A program made the translations under genes and the position numbers. 64,000 nucleotides of DNA, from the NCBI GenBank assembly GCA_946811695.1, contig OX328124.1:89195972-89259971 (forward strand), in the 5' to 3' direction. The notes under the pieces are model-generated. The model was given only the letters and a program-made list of their open reading frames with translations. It made no database searches and was not told where the DNA came from. Position 1 is the first letter of the stretch. Each line of letters opens with the position of its first letter. Below are positions 22,159 through 32,332 of the stretch, in pieces. Source of the DNA: Gonocerus acuteangulatus. Taxonomy: Eukaryota > Arthropoda > Insecta > Hemiptera > Coreidae.

Positions 22159-22550
22159 AGATCAATTAGGTTGGATGCAGGGCAATGTCAATCCGAGAAA
22201 TAAGTGATTAAAAGTTCAAAATTGTTAGTTTTGTTCTTTTCAACGGGGTTTTGTCACTGTTACCTATTGTTTTAATTGGTTATTGTAATAGTAAAGTTAT
22301 TATTTTAATAAAATAAGGTATGAAAATGAGAAAGGGATTGGTAATAGTGCTTCCCATGGCGAACGTTGAGAATGTGGGGGAGTCATTTTCGCTTAGAATA
22401 CAGATCAGATATCAGATTCCTGTTGTGGCGCCTTAAATCTTCTTTCTCTTTGAGATGTCGTTTTATATTTTTCACGAAAGATCAAAACCTATCAATAACT
22501 GATTCTACTCCTAAGATGACGCCGTTCCTGCGATCTGTAATTTTTTATTT
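21655..22550 (+). mobile_element. Helentron-like element H3, degraded
   Basis: It matches the H family from CGCAATCCGGAAGTGCCGAC to CTAAGATGACGCCGTTCCTG near 22515-22530. The left end is lost and the internal (TA)n is absent. A poly(A) run (about 22118-22154) lies inside. Confidence 0.6.
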
Positions 22551-22738
22551 TGACGTTTATTATATTTGATACATTAAACTCAGAGAGATAATCAGTTATT
22601 TATGTGTGTATGTATGAAATTATCTAATAAAATCCTATAAACCTCATTTTTATTTTTTCAATTTTTTTTTGAATAAGTTTAATAAAAATAGAATTTGTTT
22701 TTCATTTGTATATGATTAGTGTCGCATCTATATATATA

Positions 22739-22776
<38 letters not shown>

Positions 22777-24020
22777 ATATTTATATAGGGAAATCTGAAT
22801 CTGAACTATTAACAGATGGTTTTTATAAAAGTAAATATATGTACCTGTTTGTTATTAATTCGGCTTTTGGCCCAGCAGTTGCTTTGTAATGTTATATTTT
22901 GCAGGAATAACCTCCTCCTCCTTCCTTATACTGGTCTTCATGATTTTAATAACTATTTATAATATATTATATATAAATACCTGGCGTTTAAATATTTAAC
23001 ACAAGACACATTCAAAATATTTCTTTCTAAATGGTCGATAGTATTTGTTTCAAGTCAATGGTATGGTTCTGACCTAGTTCTCAGACCAGACCTTCCCTAA
23101 GGGTTCTATGCATCATCTCTGTTGAGTGGCTTTTTAAATATCTTTCTTTGTAGTTCATCATCTTTACGGGAAATTCTTCGCTGTGTCTAGCTATAGGCGT
23201 AAGCCATATATACGCGTATTCCGGCATGCTAATGTTTACGAAGCCCTCAAATAACATTAATTGAGGTAAGCCTAATTCCAAAATTCCCCTGAATATTTTT
23301 ATTTATTTATTCTTTTTAATATAAAATATTTATTTTTTTTTAATTCTTATTTATATTTTATTTATTTATTTTTTTAATATTTCAAGTATGTAAAGAAATT
23401 TCGTTTTGATTTAGCAAAAAATTGAAATTTTTGTTGCTGATTCAAATTGCTAAATTATTATGTAAAAACTAATGGATCGATATAAATGAACTTCAGTATG
23501 TTGTTTTATTCTATAAATAACACTTTCTTCCCAAAGAATGAAGGTCCTAAGTGCATTTTAAGCTGTCAAAAGAAAATCAATTGTAATATGATTTAAATAA
23601 GGAAACCATTCATTACAAATCTTTTGATGCCTTGGGAGGGAATCATGAATTCTTTCGGACCTATGACCGACAAAAATAATAAAAAACCTGATTTTTTAAA
23701 ATTGTTTTTTACATTAAATTTTCCGGTATATTATCTATTTAGGTATACCTCCTTTTTGTACTTTTAGGTCGTCCAAAAATATTTCCGCAAAACTTAGCGT
23801 GCCCCCTAACATTCAAAACAGTTGCGCCCTGGACTAGTATATAAGGTTTCATTGCTGGGGACTTTTTTTGTTAATGATAACGATCTTTTCTGTGGTTTTT
23901 AACTTTTTATTTCACTATTTCTTCATCAGACTGAATTTTAAAGTTTAAAAATTATTGGCCACAGTCTTACGGTTCTGGGGTTAAAAGCTAATCCCTGAGA
24001 AAAATTGAATTAATCAAGAA
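22551..24020. other. No gene identified
   Basis: A TA array lies at 22732-22770. A 66-codon minus frame at 23081-23281 (MELGLPQLMLFEGFVNISM..., ending TLREGLV) has protein-like composition, but I cannot assign it. The remainder is anonymous. Confidence 0.35.
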
Positions 24021-24023
24021 CAA

Positions 24024-24025
<2 letters not shown>

Positions 24026-24090
<65 letters not shown>

Positions 24091-24579
24091 TATATTCTTC
24101 CATTGTTGACCTTAAACTTCAATATACTTGTTTTTTGTAGCCAATAGTGAAAGATTAAAGAAAACCTTTATATTGTAGTAAGACAGGAACAGGTGGTAAA
24201 TAAAAAAAAGGACATCAAATACTTAAATAAAATCTTTCAGAACCTTGTATTGCAGAATAGAAATGACGGGGACTGTAGGTTTACGGGGAGGATGGTTAGG
24301 ATACTAGTGTTTCATAACCCTGAGACGCATATTGCTATGCAATATTAAAATTACTTTATATAATTGTACGTGATGGGAAAAGACCATCGAATGTAAGTAT
24401 ACACACAATGTTGTAAAAATGTAATTCTTCCAATCAAATTATACATGTATAATGTACAAATAATTTTAGGAAACACCCTTTCAGGAGGAGCAGAATAGCT
24501 CGAAACCGGTTAGGGTGAAAATAATAAAATACAGGAAGTGAAAGGAGTGTTTTTATGACCTATTGGCTACAAAAAACAA

Positions 24580-24622
<43 letters not shown>
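24026..24622. mobile_element. Possible third Penelope-like insertion between (TA)n arrays
   Basis: (TA)n arrays at 24028-24084 and 24584-24622 flank a segment bounded by ACTTGTTTTTTGTAGCCAAT (24129-24148) and its reverse complement ATTGGCTACAAAAAACAAGT (about 24563-24582). Inside, at about 24482-24520, TTCAGGAGGAGCAGAATAGC...TCGAAACCGG resembles the hammerhead layout with a damaged CUGANGA box. No coding is left. Confidence 0.4.
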
Positions 24623-24626
<4 letters not shown>

Positions 24627-24995
24627 TATATATATAATGTGCGGCAGCACCTTGAAAAATTAATGACTGGGATATTTTGAGGGAAGTAATAAAGAAAACA
24701 GATAAGGGAAAGCGGATTGTGTTTATGTATTAGTGTTGGTTGTTGTGTGTATGTGGGTAGGAAGACTATATGTCAGGTGTAGGGAAGCTAATCTAACAGC
24801 TGTTCCTAACCCAATCTACATACTAATATACCCAGAACAGTAACCAACTCTCCTCGGAGCCCACCTCATTCACCATCTTTCTTACTCATATAGTAAATTG
24901 CGACAGTCCTCCTACCAAAATTAGCCCCAACTTTATCGTAGCTACTCATTTGAGGTAAAAGTAACTTCTGGAGCCAGTCGAGATGGCTATTACTG

Positions 24996-25044
24996 TTTTA
25001 TTTCAGTGAGGTAAAGGTGTAGGCACGCCTTTGCTGAAATAAAA
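24996..25044. repeat. Strong imperfect hairpin
   Basis: TTTTATTTCAG pairs with CTGAAATAAAA (11 bp). Inside, AAAGGTGT pairs with ACGCCTTT around the loop AGGC, with a one-sided bulge. It could be a tiny foldback relic or a transcribed hairpin; nothing around it decides. Confidence 0.55.
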
Positions 25045-25222
25045 AAATTAGGACAACATATTTTTCCAATATGGAAAAAGGAACGGGACTTCTTTTGAGA
25101 GGGTTGTGTTAAAATGTGTTTTATCATTTGGAAAACAAATAGTGGCTACTGCAACAATCTTTGAAATTTCCTTTATTAAAGCTGTTAAAGAGGAATAAAG
25201 AATTGAGATAACCTTTAAGACC

Positions 25223-25226
<4 letters not shown>
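25045..25226. other. No gene seen
   Basis: Anonymous sequence leading into a long poly(A). Confidence 0.4.

Positions 25227-25285
<59 letters not shown>
25227..25285. repeat. Long poly(A) run
   Basis: About 59 A. No retroelement body is recognised upstream, so its source is unclear. Confidence 0.9.
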
Positions 25286-25288
<3 letters not shown>

Positions 25289-25419
25289 TTATCTAGTCGA
25301 AATAATATTGCTTTTGAGTAACAATGTTGCGTTTTCTATCAATTTTTACTTACCGGTATGAATAAACATGCAGGAGGTAAATAAATAAAAGGTAAATTTA
25401 TATTCAACACACCTTTATT

Positions 25420-25567
25420 AGTGCGGTTCCTCCCTCCCTTCATAGGGAGGAACCCCGCTTATAAGGTTGATCTCATGAAACAATCCGGAAGTGCCGACTA
25501 GAAAATTTTGCGTTTCAGAACCCCTAGAGACCGAAAAGTAACGGTGGTTCAAATTTATATATATACA
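25420..25567 (+). mobile_element. Helentron-like element H4, left end only
   Basis: GTGCGGTTCCTCCCTCCC and its hairpin, then the conserved 5' segment up to the start of the (TA)n array, where a pogo-like terminus (CAGTGAAACC) begins. The pogo-like element appears to have inserted at a TA of the microsatellite. Confidence 0.72.
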
Positions 25568-26510
25568 GTGAAACCTCCCTTAACGGACACCTCCCTACAG
25601 CGGACACCTCTATTAACAGACATTTTCTCGGAGTCCCGAATTTTTCTATAGGTAAAATAAACCTCTATATTGCGGACACCTCTGTACAACGGACACGGAC
25701 AGAGAAACCTGATTTTTTACCTCCTTACTACGGACAAGTACAGCTAATGTAAGTTATCGAAACGTTCCTATCGGTGTAGGTTTCCAGTAAAATGCATTAA
25801 CAATAACAAACTCTTTGTAAGAATAAGATATGTATATATAGAATAGTGACTAGTAATATCTTCCTAGGAGTTTCACAACAGGAACCTCTCCCTTTCCAGC
25901 AGAAGCATATGATTTTCCCGCTGGTAGATTACTATTGTTTTGCCTACGAGGTATCATGGTTCCGGGAATATTCCAAAACTCTCATTCCGTTCACATTCCC
26001 TCTCTTCAATTTTCAGTTGGTTTTTAGCTGTTGTTGAGTAAATATCGTGCTTTCTCTTCAATATGTCTAATCGGAAATCTCTGACACTTAGAGAAAATTG
26101 ACGTGATAACATTTTCTAATCGCGAAAAATGTGGTGTGCGTAAAGTTGCCGAGTTTTTTAAGATAGGGAAAACACAAGCAGCAGAAATATTGAAAAAGAA
26201 AGACCAAATTTTGGAGAAATGGACGGACAATTGTGACAAACATGTTGTCCAAGAACTAAGAACTGGAAACGGATTTACAATCGATCTAGCTACACTGGAA
26301 TGGTTTAAAAGAGTGCGTGTTCAAAACGTTCCCATATCAGGTCCTATGATCCAGGCAAAAGCACAAGAGATAGCTGGGCAGTTGGCCTATTCTGAATTTA
26401 AAGCTTCCAATGGGTGACTGGAAAAATTTCGTTGCAGGCACAAAATTTCATTTAGAGCCATTTGTGGAGAATTGGCATCGGTGAATGCGGAAACAGTTAC
26501 TCAGTAGGAA
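25568..26510 (+). mobile_element. pogo/Tigger-like DNA transposon, left half
   Basis: It starts with the terminal repeat CAGTGAAACCTCCCTTAACG after a TATA target. A complementary terminus of another copy is at 35480-35533. The family is the Tc1/mariner-like pogo group, which inserts at TA. The 5' region repeats GGACACCT motifs (probably transposase sites). The transposase start is at 26063. The right half with the DDE domain and the right terminus are missing. Confidence 0.8.
26063..26507 (+). pseudogene. pogo/CENP-B-type transposase N-terminal part
   Basis: From ATG 26063 (SNRKSLTLREN), a lost A near 26096 shifts the frame; it continues VITFSNREKCGVRKVAEFFK. Two DNA-binding helix-turn-helix modules are visible: the psq/CENP-B N-terminal one (VRKVAEFFKIGKTQAAEILK) and the HTH_CENPB one (LATLEWFKRVRVQNVPISGP ... 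AKAQEIAGQL). A TGA replaces the usual Trp at SNG(W)LEKF near 26416; reading through gives FRCRHKISFRAICGE up to a TAG near 26507. The DDE catalytic domain is absent, so no transposase activity is possible. Confidence 0.82.
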
Positions 26511-26617
26511 TCCAAGCTACCATCATTACTCTTTGGATATATGCCTGAAAATATGTTTAATTTTTTTTTTTTTTTTAGTTTATACTTATTGAACTTCTTT
26601 CTATATACTTAAAAAAT
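26511..26617. other. No gene seen
   Basis: Short AT-rich spacer with a poly(T) run. Confidence 0.4.
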
Positions 26618-26850
26618 AAAAGTCCGTCACGCAGGAGCTGCATAACTAAGCACTTTCCTCAGAATTTGGAAGTGTAGACTGCTTTCCAGAACAATTTGCT
26701 TAAAATATCCTACATAAATAAAATAAAAACATGAATACTTCTCTTTTAATTTTGTAATGAGTAACTGATCAATTATTAATTTGCTTTCAGAGTTATGTTT
26801 ACACATGTTACCTACTATACTACGTAATAAATACAAAAAAAACCTCATAT
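26618..26850 (-). mobile_element. Second Helentron-like family, 3' end
   Basis: Read on the minus strand: GAGGAAAGTGCTTAGTTATG, the hairpin AGCTCC-loop-GGACT, then TTTTATTTT. This has the same construction as the H family 3' end with a different sub-terminal motif. A stretch like 26740-26790 recurs at about 45900-45940. Related ends, more decayed, are at about 42005-42050 and 59125-59175. Confidence 0.45.
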
Positions 26851-26944
26851 TATGTATTTTGATCTAACGCAGGAACAGGATACAGTCACTCTAGTGGTAG
26901 AAAGCGCTCCTTGCGGCGGCTTTGTGAACCTACGTCTGGCGGGC

Positions 26945-27222
26945 TTTTCTATTGAAATATATTACAAATTAAACCCCCGCTTTCCGATTGACCGATTCAG
27001 CTCATTTTTACAACACTTCTTTCTCATGAGTTACCCACGACGTATACCGCGTTTCGTTACAATACAGCAGAAATTACGACCGGTATGAGTATATTAGGAA
27101 TTTGGGTCCGGAGTAAACCCCCCCTTCTAATGAACTGATTTAGTTCATTTTTACAACACATATTTACCTGTAGATTACCACTACGAATACCGAGTTTCGT
27201 CTAAATATACCAAAAATTCCGA
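26945..27222 (+). repeat. Repeat C, two tandem units
   Basis: Units of roughly 135-150 bp with the keys GGAGTAAACCCCCC, AATGAACTGATTTAGTTCAT, TTTTTACAACACATATTTAC and CGAATACCGAGTTTCGTC. The same units occur at 30410-30840, 46140-46275 and 55820-56050. No coding; the type of element is unknown to me. Confidence 0.65.
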
Positions 27223-27223
27223 C

Positions 27224-27780
27224 TCGCAGGAACTGCAGCATCTTAGCGCGGTCCCGTTCATGTCCCTAGTGCCATTTGATAAGCTTAGAAAAGAAATAAA
27301 CTTTTTTTTTTATTTATCTCGTGAAAATTGTTAAAATCTTCTCGAACATCTCGAATAAAAGTGATATTAAGGCGTCAGGGACACCGACAGTAACTAACTT
27401 TTACACAGAACGGAAATTACACAATCCGGCTCTCATTATATAGCAAAGCTCTATATATCAATACAAAATATGCCTAATAAAGCCTTTCTAGAGGATACAG
27501 AAGCATGGGCATATATGAGGGGGGGGGGGGCTGAGGGGGCTGCAGCCCCTCCCGAAATTTTGAATTGATGATAAAAACTTCTCGTGAAACCCTAAAAAAT
27601 AACTTAAATAAGATCACTTAGTTCATAAAACATATTTTATTTTACGTGTAATAGCGTTTTAGTTGCCTAAAACAATTCAAAGCTCTAAATATTTAGTATC
27701 CCATACCCTGGAAATGGTCTCAGCCCCCCCCGAAATTGTTTTTATATACGCCCATGTACAGAAGGATCAAGAAGAAGTAC
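27224..27780 (-). mobile_element. Helentron-like fragment, 3' side
   Basis: TTCCGACTCGCAGGAACTGC then CATCTTAGCGCGG is the family 3' end read in reverse. The following 500 bp match 40560-41040 in H8 in the opposite direction, including a G/C-rich piece at 27518-27552 (cf. 40718-40742). The left end is not present. Confidence 0.6.
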
Positions 27781-28873
27781 ACAAGATTGAGTAGAATACC
27801 CTGCCTAATATAGCCTATATAGAATAATATGCCGAATAAAGCCTATCTAGTAAATACACAAGGACAAATAAGTCTTGACGAATAACAAGTCAAGAAAAAA
27901 AAATTTATTTAACAAAATAAAACAAAGTTTAGTTGCCCAACTACAATAGAATAATATACCTAATTAAGTCTATGGAGTAGACACAAATTGACCAAAAACA
28001 AGTCTTGTGGAATATTGTTTTTTTTTCTAATTAAATACTTTTTATCAATATTTAGTATATAACCTTTGTTGAAAACTATTGATTGCTAATTGATGAATCG
28101 GTTTATAACTAAGTAGTCTTTATGAATATTTAGTATATAACCTATGTTTGGATCTGAGTTTTTGGGGTGGTCTCCGCCTAGGCTTTGTATTTGCGTCGGC
28201 AGATACCTGGGGTATATTTACAGCTCTTGAGGATTAACTGTTAGCAGGTAAATTTCCTGCGGCCCCCTTGTTTCTACAGGCATTGAACCGCCATATTCGC
28301 TCATAGTATCTAACCGTTGTGAAGTTTATTTTTTGGATTTAGGACTTAATATACATATGTAGACTAAATCATAGCAAGAAGTCAACCTCCGTCGTCGGTT
28401 CTTAACTATGTAGACTCGCCAATGACTCATCGTATTTAAAATCCACAGCAAAAACACGACATTTCATCAGAATCCCCTGCTGAATAAAAATTATATAGAA
28501 TAATATGCAAAATAAAGCCTATCTAGTGGATAAAAATAGAGGAAAAAAGCCATTCGTGGTGGTAGAAAATCTTAAAAGTATTTAGCTCAGAAATCTCTGA
28601 AATATTGTCACTAATTTTACGTATCCTGTTTTATAGCCAAATAGATTTACATTCCATAATCAATAAGAAATACCTACTAACAATAAAAAACTATGGGTAA
28701 CAGATGAAAATAGGGAATACCAAGAATAATTCTAAAGAACGAAATCAACACCAGTACTGTAATCTAGATCTTCATACGGCGTCTTCGAATTCTAACAAAC
28801 AAAATATTGATTCTAATTATACGTATCCTGTTTTATTGACAAATACATTTGACTACTATAAGCAATTAAAAAC
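27781..28873. repeat. Diverged scattered repeat units, no gene
   Basis: A motif like AATATGCCTAATAAAGCCTA followed by TCTAGTAGATACA recurs near 27466, 27803, 27828, 27950 and 28500. AATATTTAGTATATAACCT occurs twice (28050 and 28123). No coding is seen. Confidence 0.4.
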
Positions 28874-28978
28874 ACTAGGGAATATGCCAAAGAACTCGGA
28901 GTAGGAGCCTCGACAGTTTCAAGACATTTGAAGGAAATCGACAAATCCAAAACTGACATTTCATACGGTACAGCCTGA
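28874..28978 (+). pseudogene. mariner-like transposase helix-turn-helix remnant
   Basis: The frame reads TREYAKELGVGASTVSRHLK, then EIDKSKTDISYGTA and a stop. A-x-ELGV-x-x-STVSRHLK-x-I is the recognition helix pattern of mariner transposases. Only about 35 residues remain. Other HTH proteins cannot be excluded on this length. Confidence 0.5.
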
Positions 28979-29089
28979 TATATTTTTAACAATGAATTGC
29001 TTTTCCTATTTTAATTAATCTCTTTTATTGTCAAATACATTATCCAACTATAACCAATGAACAAACAACAAGGAATAAAAACAAACAAG

Positions 29090-30075
29090 AAGAACCGTTG
29101 GAATAAACGAAATCAATTACTTCAAAGTTTAAGCACTTATTTCTCCGATTGACATAGCCTAATCAAAAATTGTTTCAGAATCTTTTTTGTAGAACATTTA
29201 GTAAGCTTTCGCATGGTAACCCTCCGTTTACCAATATTCCTAACCGTCTTCGAGATATTAGGGAATGTATACGAAGTTCCCAAAACATTTCATGTCTGTT
29301 AATAAAATATTTTATTCTAATCCTTCCTTAACTCCAAACGTAACCAAAATTTTAACATAATAGTTTTGATGAAATTCAAACATGCAGAAAATGTTTCAAC
29401 TGAATCCCATAATTTTAAGTATCAAAATCAAAGACAAAAAGAACAGTTCGAATAAGCGAAATCAATTATTTTAAAGTTTTAAGCACTTATTTCTCCGATT
29501 GACATCGCCTAATCAAAACTTTCATTAGATCCTTTTTTGTAGAGCATTTAGTAAGCTTTCTAATGGTATTCTTCCGTTTCCCAAGATTCTCAAACTTTTT
29601 CGAGATATTAAGGAAAGTATACAAAGTTACCAAAACTTGTTTGGTATAATAAAATATTTTATTCTAACCCTTCCTTAACTCCAAACGCAACCAAAATTTC
29701 AACATATTAGTTTTAATGCAATTAGAACATGCAGTAAATGTTTCAACTGAATCCCATGATTCTAAGTACCCAAACCAAAAACGGGATTCAAAAATTATTT
29801 TTCCAGTTTTCTCGAAAACGGTTAAAGCTATCGCCTTGAAATTGGTTCCATTCGTTTTCTAGCCCAAGAAGCCTATAAAAAGAGTACACTTACAAGCTTA
29901 TGAACTCAAAAACGTAAGCGTTACGATTTTTTATGCGCGAATTTCGCCCCAAACGCCATCTTCCAGTGGGCGGATTTTGCTGGTTAACGAACTTGACCTT
30001 TCAAATTGGACGACAGATTTTGTACCAAATTTCATCAAAATCGGACCAATAGGGAAGCCAGAAATCCGCGAACAG

Positions 30076-30164
<89 letters not shown>

Positions 30165-30186
30165 AATAAATATATATATATATATC

Positions 30187-30219
<33 letters not shown>

Positions 30220-30233
30220 ATGTATATATATAA

Positions 30234-30278
<45 letters not shown>

Positions 30279-30403
30279 AATTTGAGCCACCGTTATTTTC
30301 GGTCTGTAGAGGTTCTGAAACGCGAAATTTTCTAGTCGGCACTTCCGGTTTGTTTCATTGTATCAACCTTATCCCTATGGGGGAGGGAGGAACCGCGCTA
30401 AAA
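29090..30403 (-). mobile_element. Helentron-like element H5 with internal duplication
   Basis: The left terminus in reverse (AACCGCGCTAAAA at 30391-30403) is present. The (TA)n slot is expanded to about 200 bases (30079-30281). About 340 bp are tandemly doubled (about 29090-29430 and 29440-29770, both with TTCTCCGATTGACAT and TTTTTTGTAGA-CATTTAGTAAG). The right terminus with the 3' hairpin is not recognised, so it is truncated. Confidence 0.65.
30079..30281. repeat. Expanded (TA)n microsatellite with TATG and AAATAAATA islands
   Basis: The largest TA array in the window, at the fixed internal slot of H5, with two similar TATGTATATATATAAATAAA islands about 65 bases apart, showing that blocks inside it were duplicated. 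Confidence 0.93.
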
Positions 30404-30409
30404 TCACGG

Positions 30410-30840
30410 CTGGTAGTGGCGAATTGGTATTGTGGGCCCGGAGTAACCCCCCCCCCCCCCCCCCTCCCTCCTAATGAACCGATTTAGTTTATTTTTACAA
30501 CACATATTTACCTGTGGATTACCACTACGAATACCGAGTTTCGTCGAAATATACCAAAAATCACGGCTGGTATTGTGGGTCCGGTGTAAACCCTCCCTTC
30601 TAATGAACCGATTTAGTTCATTTTTATATCTCACTTTTCCCTCTATATTGCCACTACGAATACCAAGTTTCGTTGAAATATAACAAATGTTACGGCTGAC
30701 ATAGTCAAATTAGTGTTTTGGGTTCGGGGTATACTCCCCCTTCCGGTGGACCGACTTTGATGGTTAACGAACTCGTTCAATCGTTTGCTAATTGAATGCT
30801 ATATACTAAGTTTCGTGACCAAAAAACAAAAACTCTGGCC
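30410..30840 (+). repeat. Repeat C, three units upstream of a LINE
   Basis: Units begin at about 30424, 30577 and 30719 (GGGCCCGGAGTAA, GGGTCCGGTGTAAAC, GGGTTCGGGGTATAC). The first contains a run of 18 C (30447-30464). The last unit ends TATATACTAAGTTTCGTGAC, as also at 56015-56037 where no LINE follows. Confidence 0.65.
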
Positions 30841-31049
30841 GAGGTGAGGAATCCGATATCAAGACTAGAGGAACCTACAAAAATAAGAAACGAGGAAAGC
30901 AGACATAAGTTCAATTTTTTATTTTTTCTCTTTGTTTCTTCATATTATTACTATCTTTATTTATTTATTATCTTATTTTATCTATTAATTTACTTTTATT
31001 TATTTAGAACCTTACCGTTTATTTATTTATTTTCTTTTTATCTTTCTCA

Positions 31050-32276
31050 ATGCCATCCGAACCAGCAATGACTATACTCCAATGGAACATAAATGGTGTT
31101 CAAACACACATCGCTAATCTTAAATATTTGTTAAATGAAAGAAAGACTCTTGTTGTAGTTCTTCAGGAAACACACTTAACACCTGATAAGAGCGTCAGCC
31201 TAAACAGTTTTACAGATTATAGACTAGATTACTTATTGGGAGGTAGAACCTGTGGAGGGGTAGCTGTGTATGTCAATAATGCCATATACAGTGAGCCTAT
31301 CCCGCTACGAACAACACTCCAAGCAGTAGCAGTGTCAGTACACCTGCCTTTCAGAGTCACAATATGTTCCATTTATCTTCCACCAAGTGAACCACTAGAC
31401 GTACACGAAATTCAAGACCTACTGACCCAACTACCACCACCAATTCTTTTCCTAGGTGACGTTAACGCTTTAAGCACAATGTGGAATTCACCATCGACAA
31501 ACAGTAAAGGAGCCCAGCTCCAAAATATCTTTGAATTTTTTGACCTGATCGCACTAAACACTAACACTCCAACACACCTCTGCACAAGGACAGGAACATT
31601 TACAAACATTGACGTTTCTCTATGTACCCCTAGCTTACTAACTCGCCTTTCCTGGCAGGTCAATGAGGACTCTCATGGCAGCGATCATTTTCCAATTCAT
31701 ATTTCAATCAATGACCAAACACCTCTCTTCAGAACAACTCCACGTTTTAACACCAAAAAAGCAGACTGGTTCTCTTACCAAACGTTCATTACTAACTCAC
31801 TTAACGCCTCAAACGTACATTCTTTAGACGAATTTACCTCTATTATGCTTCAAGCTGCTGAAGTTAGTATTCCCAAGACTTCACAAACATACAAAAGATC
31901 CCCCGTCCCTTGGTGGAATGATGACTGTAAAACAGCTGTAAGAGACCGAAGAGATGCACTTCGTTTATTCCGAAGGGAACCATCATTCATTAACTTACAG
32001 GCTTACAAACAAAAGAAGGCTAAGGCGCAGTGGACTATAAAGCAGAGTAAGAAAAAATGTTGGGTAGATTACGTATCGAACATTACCAGACACACTTCCA
32101 CATCTGAAATTTGGAATAAAATCAACCAAATTAATCATAAAAAATATCGTGCTCCAATTACGGGACTTGAACACAACGACAAAATCATAACCAACCAACT
32201 GACTATCACTAATATTCTAGGAAGACACTTCAGTAAAATATCCAGTGACGATCATTATTCTCAAATATATTCTTAG
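31050..32276 (+). CDS. LINE1 endonuclease part of ORF2 (ends at frameshift)
   Basis: 408 residues from ATG 31050. It is an AP-like (exonuclease-endonuclease-phosphatase) domain that nicks the target for reverse transcription. The expected active-site residues are visible: N13 in QWNING, E40 in LQETHL, D137 and N139 in LGDVNA, D188 in NIDVSL, D212/H213 in GSDHFPI. A linker with WWNDDC follows (about residue 290). The frame ends early at TAG 32274-32276 because the run CAAATATATTC carries two extra bases compared with the relation QIFLDHK; the RT frame continues from 32270. Without this indel the protein would run on into the RT. The start codon just before the domain suggests the true ORF2 start. 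Confidence 0.85.
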   Translation: MPSEPAMTILQWNINGVQTHIANLKYLLNERKTLVVVLQETHLTPDKSVSLNSFTDYRLDYLLGGRTCGGVAVYVNNAIYSEPIPLRTTLQAVAVSVHLPFRVTICSIYLPPSEPLDVHEIQDLLTQLPPPILFLGDVNALSTMWNSPSTNSKGAQLQNIFEFFDLIALNTNTPTHLCTRTGTFTNIDVSLCTPSLLTRLSWQVNEDSHGSDHFPIHISINDQTPLFRTTPRFNTKKADWFSYQTFITNSLNASNVHSLDEFTSIMLQAAEVSIPKTSQTYKRSPVPWWNDDCKTAVRDRRDALRLFRREPSFINLQAYKQKKAKAQWTIKQSKKKCWVDYVSNITRHTSTSEIWNKINQINHKKYRAPITGLEHNDKIITNQLTITNILGRHFSKISSDDHYSQIYS

Positions 32277-32332
32277 ACCATAAGAGACGTACTGACCACA
32301 CCACTATTTCTACAGTTCCCCAAGATCACCCT

